Shown here one piece after another: positions 22,854-32,456 of a DNA stretch of 64,000 nt; the first letter of the stretch is position 1; the number at the start of each line of letters is the position of its first letter. The stretch spans positions 1 through 64,000 of the forward strand of contig NZ_JANUCS010000002.1 in assembly GCF_024808815.1 (NCBI RefSeq), given 5' to 3'. Made by a program: the position numbers and the translations under genes. The notes beneath the pieces were generated by a model. That model made no database searches and had not been told where the DNA came from. It saw only the letters and a list, made by a program, of their open reading frames with translations. Origin of the DNA: Methanosalsum natronophilum (lineage in GTDB: Archaea; Halobacteriota; Methanosarcinia; Methanosarcinales; Methanosarcinaceae).

Positions 22854-24473
22854 TTATTTATTAGCTCCAAAGAATTTCTTTAAAATACCTTTATTGCTCT
22901 TTTCAGATTTTCTTGTAGGCCTTCTTTTAGGTGGAGGATTTGCGACCGTTTCTTCAGATGAAGATGGACTCTGTTCCACTTTATTAATATTAGTTGATTT
23001 GTATTTTTTATTAGTCTCAACAACATCAACTGATTCACCACCATGTTTTGTTTTTCTTGTCCTTACATCTATAAGTATTGGTCTTTCTACTTCATTACTA
23101 ACAAGCATTGCAATACCGGGTGGAAGTCTTTTTAGCTCTTCTTCAACATAAGAAGTAACTCCTTCAAGACCTTTACTTATAGACTTGAGATCGTTTGGGT
23201 TTGTTACTTTCATAATTATTTGGGTCCCACATTGTGATAATATATTCTTATCAATTCTAGCGGGACGTTGTGATATTACCATCAATCCTAGTCCAAATTT
23301 TCTACCCTCAGAAGCAATTGTCCGCAATATCTCTGAACTCGGTGTTTTGCTGAAACCTCTTTCTGGCGCAAAGTTATGGGCTTCTTCAATAACCAGCATC
23401 ATTGGTGGGATTTTGTTTAACTTACGGGCCTCAAAAAGAGATGTACAAAGATGAGATACCAGCATTCCTTGAATGTTTGGAGGTACTCCTTTGAAGTCTA
23501 TTATAGATGCTTTTCCCTTCTCAATTAGTCCTTCAATTGAAGTTGGATTAGGTGACAGAATTTCAGTATCCCTTATTTCTTCAAGGTAGTTTACAACATT
23601 CCATCTGGCTTTACTTTCATTGTTTGCAACTTCAAAGATAACATCGTCAAGTGAATAACTTTCCATTTCTGCACGAACTTTCTGTACAGCTTCGTATAAA
23701 ATTCCTACATGAGTATTTGTAGAATTATCTGGGAAAATTGAAATTATATCCCTAACACTCAAGTTCATGCCATTTATTCTAAATACTTCATCTGCATCCT
23801 GATTAATGGCTTTATTAGCAGGAGTATATACCTTAATCTTAGATCCATAACCTTTTGATGATATCTGGTACTTCTTTTGAGATTCTGAATCGATAGACCC
23901 TTCTTTCTTTAAAGAAGAATATTCGCTATGTGGATCTATTATAAGTAAAGGTATTTTATTGTCAAGTAGTTCTTCCAACAAAACACTGGCCGTGTAAGAT
24001 TTACCACTACCTGTTTTTGCAAGTATGCTACAGTGTTTTTGAACAAGACTATTTACACTAAGATTTACAGGAATACCGGTTCCATCGAGCAACCCTATAT
24101 ACATATCCTTCCCATACAGTCCAAGAACAGAACAAATTAATTTATTATCCGCTTTATAAATCTTATCACCCGGGCTAAAAGGTATCGTAGGTGCCCGAAG
24201 TAAACCTGTCTTGTTTCTGCTCCCTATCACTGTTACGTCACCAATAATATTCTCCTCGTTTCTATCTGGAAGTTTTCCATTTTTAGCTTCTTCAAATGAA
24301 AAATTGTCGCTTGAGCTTATTAGCGAAACTACTTGCGCTAATACCCAGCCATCAGTTTCATGCCATATTTTTATGTATTCCCCTCTTTCAACTGCCGTAC
24401 TTTCAGAAACTAAAAACTTAAACTCAAGTGTACCTGTTTTACCAACAATAACTCCAATTGAATCTTTAACCAT
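22854..24473 (-). CDS. herA: HerA-type bipolar DNA translocase ATPase
   Basis: A 539-residue protein with an N-terminal HAS-barrel-like domain and a C-terminal hexameric ATPase: Walker A AKTGSGKSYTASVL, Walker B MLVIEEAHNF, and an arginine-finger region SQRPARIDKN. HerA works with NurA in end resection during recombination, but no nurA is beside it, so the protein could belong to a related DUF87 subgroup. The frame opens at 24509; ATG 24473 (MVKDSIGV) has GTGAG upstream and is preferred. The tail (about 70 residues) is charged and disordered. Confidence 0.82.
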   Translation of the reverse strand: MVKDSIGVIVGKTGTLEFKFLVSESTAVERGEYIKIWHETDGWVLAQVVSLISSSDNFSFEEAKNGKLPDRNEENIIGDVTVIGSRNKTGLLRAPTIPFSPGDKIYKADNKLICSVLGLYGKDMYIGLLDGTGIPVNLSVNSLVQKHCSILAKTGSGKSYTASVLLEELLDNKIPLLIIDPHSEYSSLKKEGSIDSESQKKYQISSKGYGSKIKVYTPANKAINQDADEVFRINGMNLSVRDIISIFPDNSTNTHVGILYEAVQKVRAEMESYSLDDVIFEVANNESKARWNVVNYLEEIRDTEILSPNPTSIEGLIEKGKASIIDFKGVPPNIQGMLVSHLCTSLFEARKLNKIPPMMLVIEEAHNFAPERGFSKTPSSEILRTIASEGRKFGLGLMVISQRPARIDKNILSQCGTQIIMKVTNPNDLKSISKGLEGVTSYVEEELKRLPPGIAMLVSNEVERPILIDVRTRKTKHGGESVDVVETNKKYKSTNINKVEQSPSSSEETVANPPPKRRPTRKSEKSNKGILKKFFGANK

Positions 24474-24568
24474 ATTTACACTCACTATTATACTAATATA
24501 AGTAGTCATTAAGTTTACTATCTATAATAAATTTCAAGCCTTATTTTAGATAAATGAAAAGTATCAAT

Positions 24569-25372
24569 TCAGTCATTAACCAAGTCCATTAAGGATTGTG
24601 GAGCGTTAGCTAGCTTTATTAAAGACTCGGTTTCAATAAAATGAAGATTTGCTGGTACTACAAGTATATGCAAAGGTTCCCCAAAATCAGCGTCCAATAA
24701 ACTCTTAAGGTAGTCACATTTAATGGTAGGATTGTCTGAGCCGGCTCGTGCAATACCTAAAACTAATGAATCTGAAATCTGGTTTCTATCTTTAATCAAA
24801 TCGATTTCAAGCAAGATTTTTAAGGCCTCATTGATTGTCATATACCCCTTTTCCATATCAATATCTAGAAATACTAACGTATGCAGACCCATTTTTAAGT
24901 TAGAGCAAATAGTTTCATGCGGAGTATGAGAAACTATTTTATTACCACGGCTGCTTAAATAAGGATAAGGAATTGTGGTTGATTTCCCAAACCTATAATT
25001 TTGTAATCCAGATAAACCACATACTGCTGATACTATAGATGATGCATGGATTAGCTTAGTTGGAATATTCATATCTATAGCTCGAAGCCTCAAATCTATA
25101 TGAGTTGTGGATACCATAGTATCCCCACCTGTTAGAAACACAATGTTTTTGTTTTTGCCTCGTTCAATCCACTTTGGGTTTATTTCCACATCTTCCCTTG
25201 TCAGCAAGTTAACTGGTTTACCATATAACTCTTCCATTTTATCAATAGTAGACCCTACTAATTTAGATGTATAAAATTCAGCATATACCTCATCTGCATT
25301 CTTTATAGCTTCTAAGCCTTTCACAGATATGTCTTTTTCGTCAAATAGACCAAGTCCAACAAAAGTAAGCAT
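24569..25372 (-). CDS. dphB: diphthine synthase
   Basis: A 267-residue SAM-dependent methyltransferase of the tetrapyrrole methylase fold that trimethylates the modified histidine of elongation factor 2 in diphthamide synthesis. The N-terminal LTFVGLGLFDEKDISVKGL and VFLTGGDTMVSTTH segments are diagnostic. The frame opens at 25432, but the ATG at 25372 (MLTFVGLG) gives the conserved N-terminus and has GAGTG upstream. It may head the minus-strand gene run. Confidence 0.94.
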   Translation of the reverse strand: MLTFVGLGLFDEKDISVKGLEAIKNADEVYAEFYTSKLVGSTIDKMEELYGKPVNLLTREDVEINPKWIERGKNKNIVFLTGGDTMVSTTHIDLRLRAIDMNIPTKLIHASSIVSAVCGLSGLQNYRFGKSTTIPYPYLSSRGNKIVSHTPHETICSNLKMGLHTLVFLDIDMEKGYMTINEALKILLEIDLIKDRNQISDSLVLGIARAGSDNPTIKCDYLKSLLDADFGEPLHILVVPANLHFIETESLIKLANAPQSLMDLVND

Positions 25373-25700
25373 AGCACTCGAATTCATTCCAATTGCTATT
25401 AAAGCTTTTGAGTCTAGCTTATACAATAACACACTGACTTGAAATAAAAACTAACTGTTAGTACAACACAAAATTCTACTTTAATAAATATATACCAATA
25501 AATAGTTCCTTTTAAAAGAAAAATCACATGTGCTAGCATGTATAGATAAAATACTTCAATGGTTAATTATAATTTAATCTACCTTTAAAACTGGTAGTAT
25601 TTGTTAATATTAAAACTAGCCTTAAGTCTAAAAACAGTTATCCTATATAGAATAAGAATATATTAGTTCAGTTAAACACTAGAAGAAGTTGGAGTTAGTG
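25373..25700. other. divergent promoter region between dphB and the histidine kinase gene
   Basis: About 330 A/T-rich bases separating divergent genes. TATA-like sequences are present, including AAATATATACC near 25485-25495, but I see no RNA gene, repeat or small frame worth reporting. Confidence 0.4.
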
Positions 25701-27338
25701 ATGGAACAAATATTTACTGTTAGTTTTTTGATTCAAGTTGGACTCTTATTCTCTATATTATTCGTATCCATTCTTGCATTATTATGTTCATCATATAGGC
25801 TGAAGGTAGGTACGAAATATATAGTAGCTTTCTTTGTTACTATTATTCTCTATTCACTATTTTACTATATGGAGCTACTAACTAATAATTCCTCTTTAGC
25901 TGAAGCTTTTTTTATACTACAGGTTATTTCAATTTCCTTTATGCCTAGCCTTTGGCTGATGTTTATACTTACATATACAAATAATGCAAAATATCTGAAA
26001 GCATCATTAATTTTAGCTATATTCTTGATACCAATCATAGGGCTCTTTTTAATAGTTACTATTGACTCCCATGAATTGTTTTATTACAATTTGACATTAG
26101 TCAGTATAAATGGTTTGTCAACCATAGAATTTTATAGAGGACCCTGGGCGTGGATACATTCAGGATATCTTGGATTTTCAGTTCTTTTAGGGTGTTATAT
26201 GTTACTAAAAGAATATTCAAACTCTTTAAGAGAACATAGGATTAACTATCTAATATTAGCAATAGGGTCCCTTATTCCTTTGTTCACATTGATTATTAAC
26301 TTATTATCTTTAAATCCATTTGGCTTTGATAGTAGTCCATTTGGACTCACTATAGGAAGTTTGTTTTTTGCTTACGGTTTCACTAGACATGACATATTAA
26401 ATCCATTACCTTTAGCACGAACTCAAGTTTTTGATGAGATAGATGATGCTGTACTTATACTAGACACAAAGGAACATATCATTGATATGAACACAAGTGC
26501 TACTAAATTAATTTATGAAAACAATAAAAAAGTGAACGAACAAATTTATAATCATTTATATGAGGCTTTATCATCCCAAAATGGAAAAATTGATGATATG
26601 TTCAAAATAGATCTTGCTAATCAAGAGAAATGGATTGAAATCAAGCGGTCATCAATATCAAACAATGATGGAACGTTACTCGGATATCTTATTATTTTAC
26701 ATGACACTACTAACAAAGTAAAAGCTTTACAAGCTGAAAAAAATGATCTTTTGTTAAAAGAAATACATCATCGAGTAAAAAACAATCTACAGGTAATCTC
26801 TAGCTTAATTAATTTAGAAAAAAAGAATATCAAAGATGAACAGCTTTTGACCATTTTAACAAGAACACAAACAAGAATACGTTCAATGTCAATAGCTCAC
26901 GAAAAACTGTACCAAGGAGAAAGTGCAGCTAGCATTAATATTCCAGATTATACAAAGCAACTATCTGATTATTTATCTCAGCTATATTGTCATGATAAAA
27001 AGGTTTTAGTTAAACATGACATTGATGATATAAACCTTGAAGTAGATCTAGCAACTCCTTTAGGCCTTCTGATAAACGAAATTGTAACAAATTCCCTCAA
27101 GCACGCGTTTTCAGGAAAAATTGATGGTAAAATTAAAGTTGAATTTAAAGATATAGGTGACGAATATAGGCTTAAAGTATGTGATAATGGTGTTGGTATA
27201 CCTCAGGACATAATCAAGGGTTATAAGCCTTCACTTGGCCTTCAGTTAATTGAAATGCTTACAAAACAACTACAGGGCAAACTTACTATTGAATCTAATC
27301 ATGGTACCAAAATGGAAATATTGTTCCCAAAGAATTGA
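25701..27338 (+). CDS. 7TM-PAS histidine kinase (HisKA_2 type)
   Basis: A 545-residue membrane sensor kinase. About seven helices fill residues 1-230, a PAS-like domain follows (about 240-335), then a HisKA_2 dimerisation domain with EIHHRVKNNLQ (phospho-acceptor probably His357) and a HATPase domain with NEIVTNSLKHAF and DNGVGIP. It should autophosphorylate in response to a signal sensed in or near the membrane. No response regulator is adjacent, so it is an orphan. ATG 25701 has GGAG at 25691-25694; an in-frame TTG at 25689 is less likely. Confidence 0.9.
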   Translation: MEQIFTVSFLIQVGLLFSILFVSILALLCSSYRLKVGTKYIVAFFVTIILYSLFYYMELLTNNSSLAEAFFILQVISISFMPSLWLMFILTYTNNAKYLKASLILAIFLIPIIGLFLIVTIDSHELFYYNLTLVSINGLSTIEFYRGPWAWIHSGYLGFSVLLGCYMLLKEYSNSLREHRINYLILAIGSLIPLFTLIINLLSLNPFGFDSSPFGLTIGSLFFAYGFTRHDILNPLPLARTQVFDEIDDAVLILDTKEHIIDMNTSATKLIYENNKKVNEQIYNHLYEALSSQNGKIDDMFKIDLANQEKWIEIKRSSISNNDGTLLGYLIILHDTTNKVKALQAEKNDLLLKEIHHRVKNNLQVISSLINLEKKNIKDEQLLTILTRTQTRIRSMSIAHEKLYQGESAASINIPDYTKQLSDYLSQLYCHDKKVLVKHDIDDINLEVDLATPLGLLINEIVTNSLKHAFSGKIDGKIKVEFKDIGDEYRLKVCDNGVGIPQDIIKGYKPSLGLQLIEMLTKQLQGKLTIESNHGTKMEILFPKN

Positions 27339-27487
27339 AAGGTACATAGAATGAACATATTTTACATCACTTGTAGTTGGAATTATTCCGCCAAATATTT
27401 ATAGAACTACTAACAGTTAAATCAATATATGACATGTAAGATTTGAAGTTAAATCAAAGGTAAATCACTTCTCGGAGGTAATATTTT

Positions 27488-29131
27488 ATGTCAGCAAATT
27501 ATAACAATTATAGCGGTCAACCAGTTTACATAATGGGTAGCGATAAGCAGCAAACTAAAGGTAGGGATGCCGTATCAATGAATATACGTGCAGCAAAAGC
27601 AGTTGCGACTTTAGTTAAGACTACGCTTGGACCCGTGAGTATGGATAAAATGCTAGTAAACCAAATAGGTGATGTTGTTATCACAAATGATGGTGCAACC
27701 ATACTAGATGAAATGGATATTGAACACCCTACAGCAAAAATGATTGTAGAAGTAGCACGCACCCAAGAAGATATTGCTGGTGATGGTACAACCAGTGCTG
27801 CCGTTCTTGCTGGTACGTTACTAGAAAAAGCACAAGAGCTAATGGAGCAAGGAGTTCATCCTACAAGCATCCTTAATGGCTATAGGTTAGCATCTGAAAA
27901 AGCAATGAGTTATTTAGATGAATACAAGATTGATATAGATTCATCAGATGTAGAAATTTTGAAGAATATTTCAAACACATCCATCACTGGAAAAGCATCT
28001 GAGAGCTACAGTGAGACCATATCAACCATTGCTGTAAATGCTGTCCTAAAGGTACTAGAAAACGGTGAGGTCAACATCGATGATGATATACTAATTGTAC
28101 AAGATAAAGGCCAAAAAATAACCGACAGTGAGTTAGTTGAAGGTGTCGTTTTAACAAAAAAGGCATTGCATCCAAACATGCCAAAAAAGATTCAAAATCC
28201 AAAAATAGCTCTAATAGATACTCCATTAGAAGTTGAAAAGACAGGAACTGAATCTAAAATCCAAATTAAATCTGCTGACCAAATGGAAGCTTTTGTCAAA
28301 GAGGAAGATAAAGGTTTCAAGAAGATGGTAGATGCTATTGTCAAAAGTGGGGCAAATGCCGTATTCTGTTCAAAAGGGATTGATGATAATGCTGTCCACT
28401 ATTTGCAGAAAAATGGTATCTATGCTACCAGACGTGTAAAAGAATCCGAGATGAAAAGTCTCGCAAGAGCTACAGGTGCTAAGCTTGTTAGAAGTTTATA
28501 TGAAATAGATGAAACTGACATTGGATCTGCCGGATTACTAGAACAAGTTGGTGAATCTGATGATGCTAAAACTTTCATCAAAGAATGTAGTAATGCAAAA
28601 ACAGTTACTATTGTATTAAGAGGTGGAACCGAGCATGTTACTGAGAATATTGAACGTGTTTTTGATGATGCCTTACATGTAATTGCATCTGCAGTGGAAG
28701 ATCATGAAGTTGTTCCTGGTGGCGGAGCGTCTGAAATAAGTACTGCAAACATACTACGCTCATTTGCTCCTTCTGTAGGAGGTCGAGAACAGCTTGCAAT
28801 AACAGCATTCGCAGATTCACTTGAAATTATACCAAGAACCTTAGCTGAAAATGCTGGATTAGATGGTACCGACATGCTAATAAAACTTCGTTCAGGAAGT
28901 GGAAAAGATAAGTATGTAGGTTTAGATGTATATGAAGGAAAAGTTGTCAATATGGTTGAAAAAGGTGTACTGGATCCAGTAAGAGTCAAAAAGCAAGCTA
29001 TTAAATCAGCTTCTGAGGCTACAGCAATGGTTCTAAGAGTAGATGATGTCTTAAGAGCCGATAAAAAAGATATGATGAATGTTAAACCTGAACATAACAT
29101 CCATAACTATGATGCTTCAGGAATGATGTAA
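27488..29131 (+). CDS. thsA: thermosome (group II chaperonin) subunit
   Basis: A 547-residue archaeal chaperonin subunit with [14 protein letters not shown], the ATP site [13 protein letters not shown] and [16 protein letters not shown]. It forms a built-in-lid double ring and folds cytosolic proteins without a GroES cap. The C-terminus ends in DASGMM. A TCGGAGG ribosome site precedes the ATG. Methanosarcina-like species encode several thermosome paralogues, so the exact letter is not certain. A hairpin follows the stop. Confidence 0.96.
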   Translation: MSANYNNYSGQPVYIMGSDKQQTKGRDAVSMNIRAAKAVATLVKTTLGPVSMDKMLVNQIGDVVITNDGATILDEMDIEHPTAKMIVEVARTQEDIAGDGTTSAAVLAGTLLEKAQELMEQGVHPTSILNGYRLASEKAMSYLDEYKIDIDSSDVEILKNISNTSITGKASESYSETISTIAVNAVLKVLENGEVNIDDDILIVQDKGQKITDSELVEGVVLTKKALHPNMPKKIQNPKIALIDTPLEVEKTGTESKIQIKSADQMEAFVKEEDKGFKKMVDAIVKSGANAVFCSKGIDDNAVHYLQKNGIYATRRVKESEMKSLARATGAKLVRSLYEIDETDIGSAGLLEQVGESDDAKTFIKECSNAKTVTIVLRGGTEHVTENIERVFDDALHVIASAVEDHEVVPGGGASEISTANILRSFAPSVGGREQLAITAFADSLEIIPRTLAENAGLDGTDMLIKLRSGSGKDKYVGLDVYEGKVVNMVEKGVLDPVRVKKQAIKSASEATAMVLRVDDVLRADKKDMMNVKPEHNIHNYDASGMM

Positions 29132-29147
29132 TTAGATAACGAAAAAT

Positions 29148-29171
29148 AGCAGTCTTTAAAATATGACTGCT
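29148..29171. terminator. hairpin between convergent thermosome and S4/FtsJ genes
   Basis: AGCAGTC and GACTGCT form a perfect 7-bp inverted repeat with a 10-base A/T loop, located between two convergent stop codons. It could serve as a bidirectional 3'-end structure. There is no pronounced T-run after it. Confidence 0.4.
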
Positions 29172-29186
29172 CTACCATTATTTCCA

Positions 29187-29846
29187 TTATGCATCTAGTA
29201 CACAATAAAGGTATATTTCTTTTTTAGTAGACCCAATTTTTTTTTTAATCCTAAACCCTAGTTCTTGAAGTTTTTCGGATATTGGCTCAATCTCATTAAA
29301 GGTCTCAGTTTTTAGAACCTGTATTAAACGACCATTTTCCCTTAGCATTGGAATTACCCTGCTCAAAGCAGTAACCGAATCTTGTGGATCTAATGTTAGG
29401 TCATTCAATATAACATCAAACTTCTTATCTCCGAATTCTGTTAAATGGATAGAAAAAATATCACCATAGATGACCGATATGTTATCATAAATAGAAACAA
29501 GTTCATCTAGTTCTTCTTTAAAGCTTAAGCTGTATTCAATACCTTGTACATGATCAACTATTTCTGATGAAAATAATAAAAAACCACCAGCACTTGAACC
29601 AATATCCAATACATGATCATTACTTCTTAATACATTCGTATGTGACTGGATATAAGATAATTTAAAATATCCTTTTGGCTTATCATGCCCCGATTCAACT
29701 ACAATTTTATCTGCATTATTAACTCTTTTAGACGGTTTAGATACAATTAAACCATCTAATCTTACAAATCCATCTTTTATAGCCTTTTTAGCTTTTGTTC
29801 GGGTAGAGAAATGACCAGTTTCTACAAGGTACATATCAAGTCGCAT
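29187..29846 (-). CDS. S4-domain FtsJ-like rRNA methyltransferase (TlyA-like)
   Basis: A 219-residue protein with an N-terminal S4 RNA-binding domain (about residues 1-60, RLDMYLVETGHFSTRTKAKK) and a Rossmann methyltransferase with the SAM motif HVLDIGSSAGGFLLF. TlyA-family proteins 2'-O-methylate rRNA, and the RNA target is not known here. It starts 12 bases after the flavin oxidoreductase gene on the same strand, so the two are likely co-transcribed. Confidence 0.85.
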   Translation of the reverse strand: MRLDMYLVETGHFSTRTKAKKAIKDGFVRLDGLIVSKPSKRVNNADKIVVESGHDKPKGYFKLSYIQSHTNVLRSNDHVLDIGSSAGGFLLFSSEIVDHVQGIEYSLSFKEELDELVSIYDNISVIYGDIFSIHLTEFGDKKFDVILNDLTLDPQDSVTALSRVIPMLRENGRLIQVLKTETFNEIEPISEKLQELGFRIKKKIGSTKKEIYLYCVLDA

Positions 29847-29858
29847 CTGAACCCTTCT

Positions 29859-30950
29859 TTAGAATTCATAGTTGCACTTAATGCCGGTTCTATCAAAGCA
29901 TAAATTACAGGAGGTGCAAATGGTTTTTTTTGTTATTCCATTTTTTAATGATTTTACAAGATCTGGTTCTACAATAAAAGGACGACTCATTGAAATCATA
30001 TCAGCATATTTATTGTTTATAACCTGTTGCATAATATCTATTGATCTTATACCACCTACCAATATAATTGGGATATTAACTTCTCTTTTAATAGCTAGGG
30101 AATATTTTTTAAAATATGCTTCTTTGTCTTTTAAGTCAATATTAGGTTGGGACATTACATCCCCAGCTTCGAAAATACCTCCACTTATCTCTATAGCAGC
30201 TATCCCTAAATCCTCAAGACACTTAGCGATTTCTACACATTCTGGAAGATCCAATGATTCAGGTATCTTCTCAATATCGAAACCATCTGTTGCATTCAGT
30301 TTAACCAGGATTGGAAAATCATTTCCAACCAAGTTACGTATCTTTTTCACAATCAAGTCTATAATTCTGACTCTATTTTTTATAAAGCCACCCCATTGAT
30401 CATTTCTCCTATTTGTATAAGCAGAAAGAAAGCTGCTTAGTAGAAAACCGTGTGCGCAGTGTAATTGTACCCCATCAAAGCCTGCTTTCTTAGCCCTTTT
30501 TGCAGCTGTTGCAAAATCATCTATTGTATTATAGATATCTTTTTCAGTCATTTCTTGTGGCTTTATATTAGTTGAAGTATCCCGCACAGAAGAAGGTGCT
30601 TTGGGTATTGGGTTAGAGCTTGTCACAAGAGATTGTCTACCACCATGGACTAGCTGTATTATAAGCTTTGAATCATAATGATTTTTTATCCTTTTAGTGA
30701 TTGGAATATAGCCATTAATTAAATAATCACTATGTATACCCTGTTGTTTTTCTGCGCTTTTACCCTCATAAGATATATAGGAATAACCAGTGACTATTAA
30801 ACCAACTTCGTTTTTAGCTAATTCTTCATATATATCACCTATTTTGGATGTAGGGTTACCATCTTCTTCTGCAAGCCACTCATGAGTTGCTGAACGGACA
30901 AACCTATTACTAATATTTAAATTACCAATTTTTATTGATTCAAATAACAT
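29859..30950 (-). CDS. NADH:flavin oxidoreductase, old yellow enzyme family
   Basis: A 363-residue TIM-barrel flavoprotein. Signatures: FVRSATHEW near the N-terminus, LVHGGRQS, the barrel block GFDGVQLHCAHGFLLSSFLS, and GGIRSIDIMQQVI for phosphate binding. It ends with CTSCNLCFDRTGIKC, a cysteine cluster that in 2,4-dienoyl-CoA reductase relatives holds a 4Fe-4S cluster; the NAD-binding half of those enzymes is absent. The substrate is unknown. It lies 71 bases behind mgtE and 12 before the S4/FtsJ gene. Confidence 0.87.
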   Translation of the reverse strand: MLFESIKIGNLNISNRFVRSATHEWLAEEDGNPTSKIGDIYEELAKNEVGLIVTGYSYISYEGKSAEKQQGIHSDYLINGYIPITKRIKNHYDSKLIIQLVHGGRQSLVTSSNPIPKAPSSVRDTSTNIKPQEMTEKDIYNTIDDFATAAKRAKKAGFDGVQLHCAHGFLLSSFLSAYTNRRNDQWGGFIKNRVRIIDLIVKKIRNLVGNDFPILVKLNATDGFDIEKIPESLDLPECVEIAKCLEDLGIAAIEISGGIFEAGDVMSQPNIDLKDKEAYFKKYSLAIKREVNIPIILVGGIRSIDIMQQVINNKYADMISMSRPFIVEPDLVKSLKNGITKKTICTSCNLCFDRTGIKCNYEF

Positions 30951-31021
30951 ATTTTACCCAATATCCCTATTTTTGTGCCGTAATAAATTCTACTAGTTGT
31001 GCTATAATAGAGGAATATTAT

Positions 31022-32038
31022 TCATAGAACTGTTGGGAGTAATAATGCAGCTAATCCAAAATAAATAATCAAACCGCTTACATCTTTAACGGTGGTTATC
31101 ATTGGATCAGAAACTGCAGCTGGATCGTATCCAACTTTATTTACAATCCATGGAATTACAAATCCTATAATTGATGCTAATAAACAAACACTTAATAATG
31201 TTAAAAATATTACAAGTGCAAGCTCAAAGACTCCTTGCCACAAATAAGCTATTAGAGCACCAATCACTCCTACTAAGAATCCAATCATCAAACCAACTTG
31301 TCCTTCGGAAATAAAGTGTTTTATAGCATTTTTATCGTCAATATGGCCTACAGCTAGTCCACGTACAAAAATTGTAGAGGCTTGAGTACCTACATTTCCA
31401 CCCATATCCATAATAACAGGTAAGAAAAATGCTAATGCAATAACAGCTTGCAGAGATTCCTCGTATCCTTCAATAACAACACCTGCAAGTAGACCACCCA
31501 TTAAAGCGAACAAGAGCCATGGAATACGAATTCGGAGAATATCCAAGGGTGAAGATTCAAGTATAGCATAGCTCCTAGAAACCTCAGCGTCAGAGAAAAC
31601 CATACCAGCACTTTTGAATATATCCTCTGATGCTTCTTCTTCAACCACATCTAACATTTCCTCTGAACGGATAATTCCAACTAGATTATTGTTAGTTCCT
31701 ACAACTGGTAATGCTCTATATGCCACATCAGACATTTTTCTAGCTGCTACTTCTATATCCTCTTCTTCATGTAAAAATGTTACATCTTTTTTCATGATAG
31801 CTTCTACAGGAAGAGTCCCTTTAGCATTAAGCAAGTCTCGAAGTGACAATACTCCAATAAGTTGCCCATCGGTATTAATCACGTATATATAATATATCGT
31901 AGTCTCTTCAGCTTCTGGTCGATAATATCTGAATCGAGAGATTGTATCTTCTACATAGGTATCTTTATCAACTGAAAAATATTTTTCATCCATTACATCT
32001 TTAACAAGATTTGCGTGAATGTTCTCATCATCATCCAT
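31022..32038 (-). CDS. mgtE: MgtE-family magnesium transporter
   Basis: A 338-residue Mg2+ channel/transporter. It begins directly with a CBS-domain pair (about residues 10-130) and lacks the superhelical N domain of bacterial MgtE. Five membrane helices follow from about residue 170, with the conserved PVIMDMGGNVGTQAST and DPAAVSDPMITTVKDVSG, the latter holding the ion-site aspartates. GAGGAGG at 32046-32052 is 7 bases before ATG 32038; the ATG at 32044 is too close to it. Its mRNA leader contains an M-box riboswitch, which directly supports magnesium as substrate and regulator. Confidence 0.94.
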   Translation of the reverse strand: MDDDENIHANLVKDVMDEKYFSVDKDTYVEDTISRFRYYRPEAEETTIYYIYVINTDGQLIGVLSLRDLLNAKGTLPVEAIMKKDVTFLHEEEDIEVAARKMSDVAYRALPVVGTNNNLVGIIRSEEMLDVVEEEASEDIFKSAGMVFSDAEVSRSYAILESSPLDILRIRIPWLLFALMGGLLAGVVIEGYEESLQAVIALAFFLPVIMDMGGNVGTQASTIFVRGLAVGHIDDKNAIKHFISEGQVGLMIGFLVGVIGALIAYLWQGVFELALVIFLTLLSVCLLASIIGFVIPWIVNKVGYDPAAVSDPMITTVKDVSGLIIYFGLAALLLPTVL

Positions 32039-32153
32039 AATCATTCCTCCTCGATTCTATATCAAAAAGTTCAACACTTCGAATACTACTGATTTAACTT
32101 TGTTTGACCAGAAGACAGAGCTTTTAGGTTAAAAGGAAAGTGTACAATAATAC

Positions 32154-32355
32154 CTTGCTAACGAAATATGAAACCATTTCTTAGTAACACTCTCCTAGTT
32201 CAGTTTTGGCATAATCAAACGTAGAATAGAATCCGAACTTCTATTCAGCTGGATTGGTAGAGCCTTAAGCCGACAATCCCTGCTTTACCCATTGGCATCT
32301 CTCGATGTTTTTGGGCACCAGCCTATGTTTCAAAAGTAACCTCACCCAACAAGGT
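32154..32355 (-). promoter_or_regulatory. M-box (ykoK) magnesium riboswitch in the mgtE leader
   Basis: The minus strand carries the M-box core in order: GGGTGAGGTTA, CTGGTGCCCAAAAA, GATGCCAATGGGTAAAGCAG, GTCGGCTTAAGGC, CCAGCTGAAT, and TTATGCC. These match the B. subtilis mgtE leader blocks GGTGAGG, CTGCTGCCCAAAAA and GCCAATGGGT in sequence and order. ACCTTG (32350-32355) pairs with CAAGGT (32154-32159) to close P1. No T-run terminator follows; mgtE begins about 115 bases further on behind GAGGAGG, so control could be translational or by mRNA turnover. M-box RNAs are known to me chiefly from bacteria. Confidence 0.88.
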
Positions 32356-32361
32356 GTTCTG

Positions 32362-32392
32362 TAATCTGCTTTATTAAGAGGCTGATTACAGG
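32362..32392 (-). promoter_or_regulatory. stem at the 5' end of the mgtE leader
   Basis: TGTAATC and GATTACA form a perfect 7-bp inverted repeat around a 17-base loop immediately upstream of the M-box aptamer. It falls inside the predicted transcript and may be a 5' stabilising or accessory helix. Confidence 0.35.
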
Positions 32393-32416
32393 TCTCACTA
32401 TATATATGAATTTCGA

Positions 32417-32429
32417 CAATATATAAAGC
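32417..32429 (-). promoter_or_regulatory. TATA-like promoter of mgtE
   Basis: On the minus strand GCTTTATATATTG resembles an archaeal BRE/TATA box. Transcription would start near 32398, just before the 7-bp leader stem, giving a leader of about 360 bases that contains the whole M-box. Confidence 0.45.
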
Positions 32430-32456
32430 AAGCCAGGGTTGAATTGGCAAAGAAAA

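Noticed and set aside
32100-32400. Possible RNase P or SRP RNA in the structured region before mgtE
   Set aside because: Conserved RNase P blocks (such as GAGGAAAGTCC) and the SRP GGAA-type S-domain are missing, while the minus strand matches the M-box blocks in order.
32265-32450. A 61-codon minus-strand open frame upstream of mgtE
   Set aside because: It lies across the M-box riboswitch and the promoter; its codons are explained by conserved RNA structure, there is no ribosome site, and the protein has no recognisable features.
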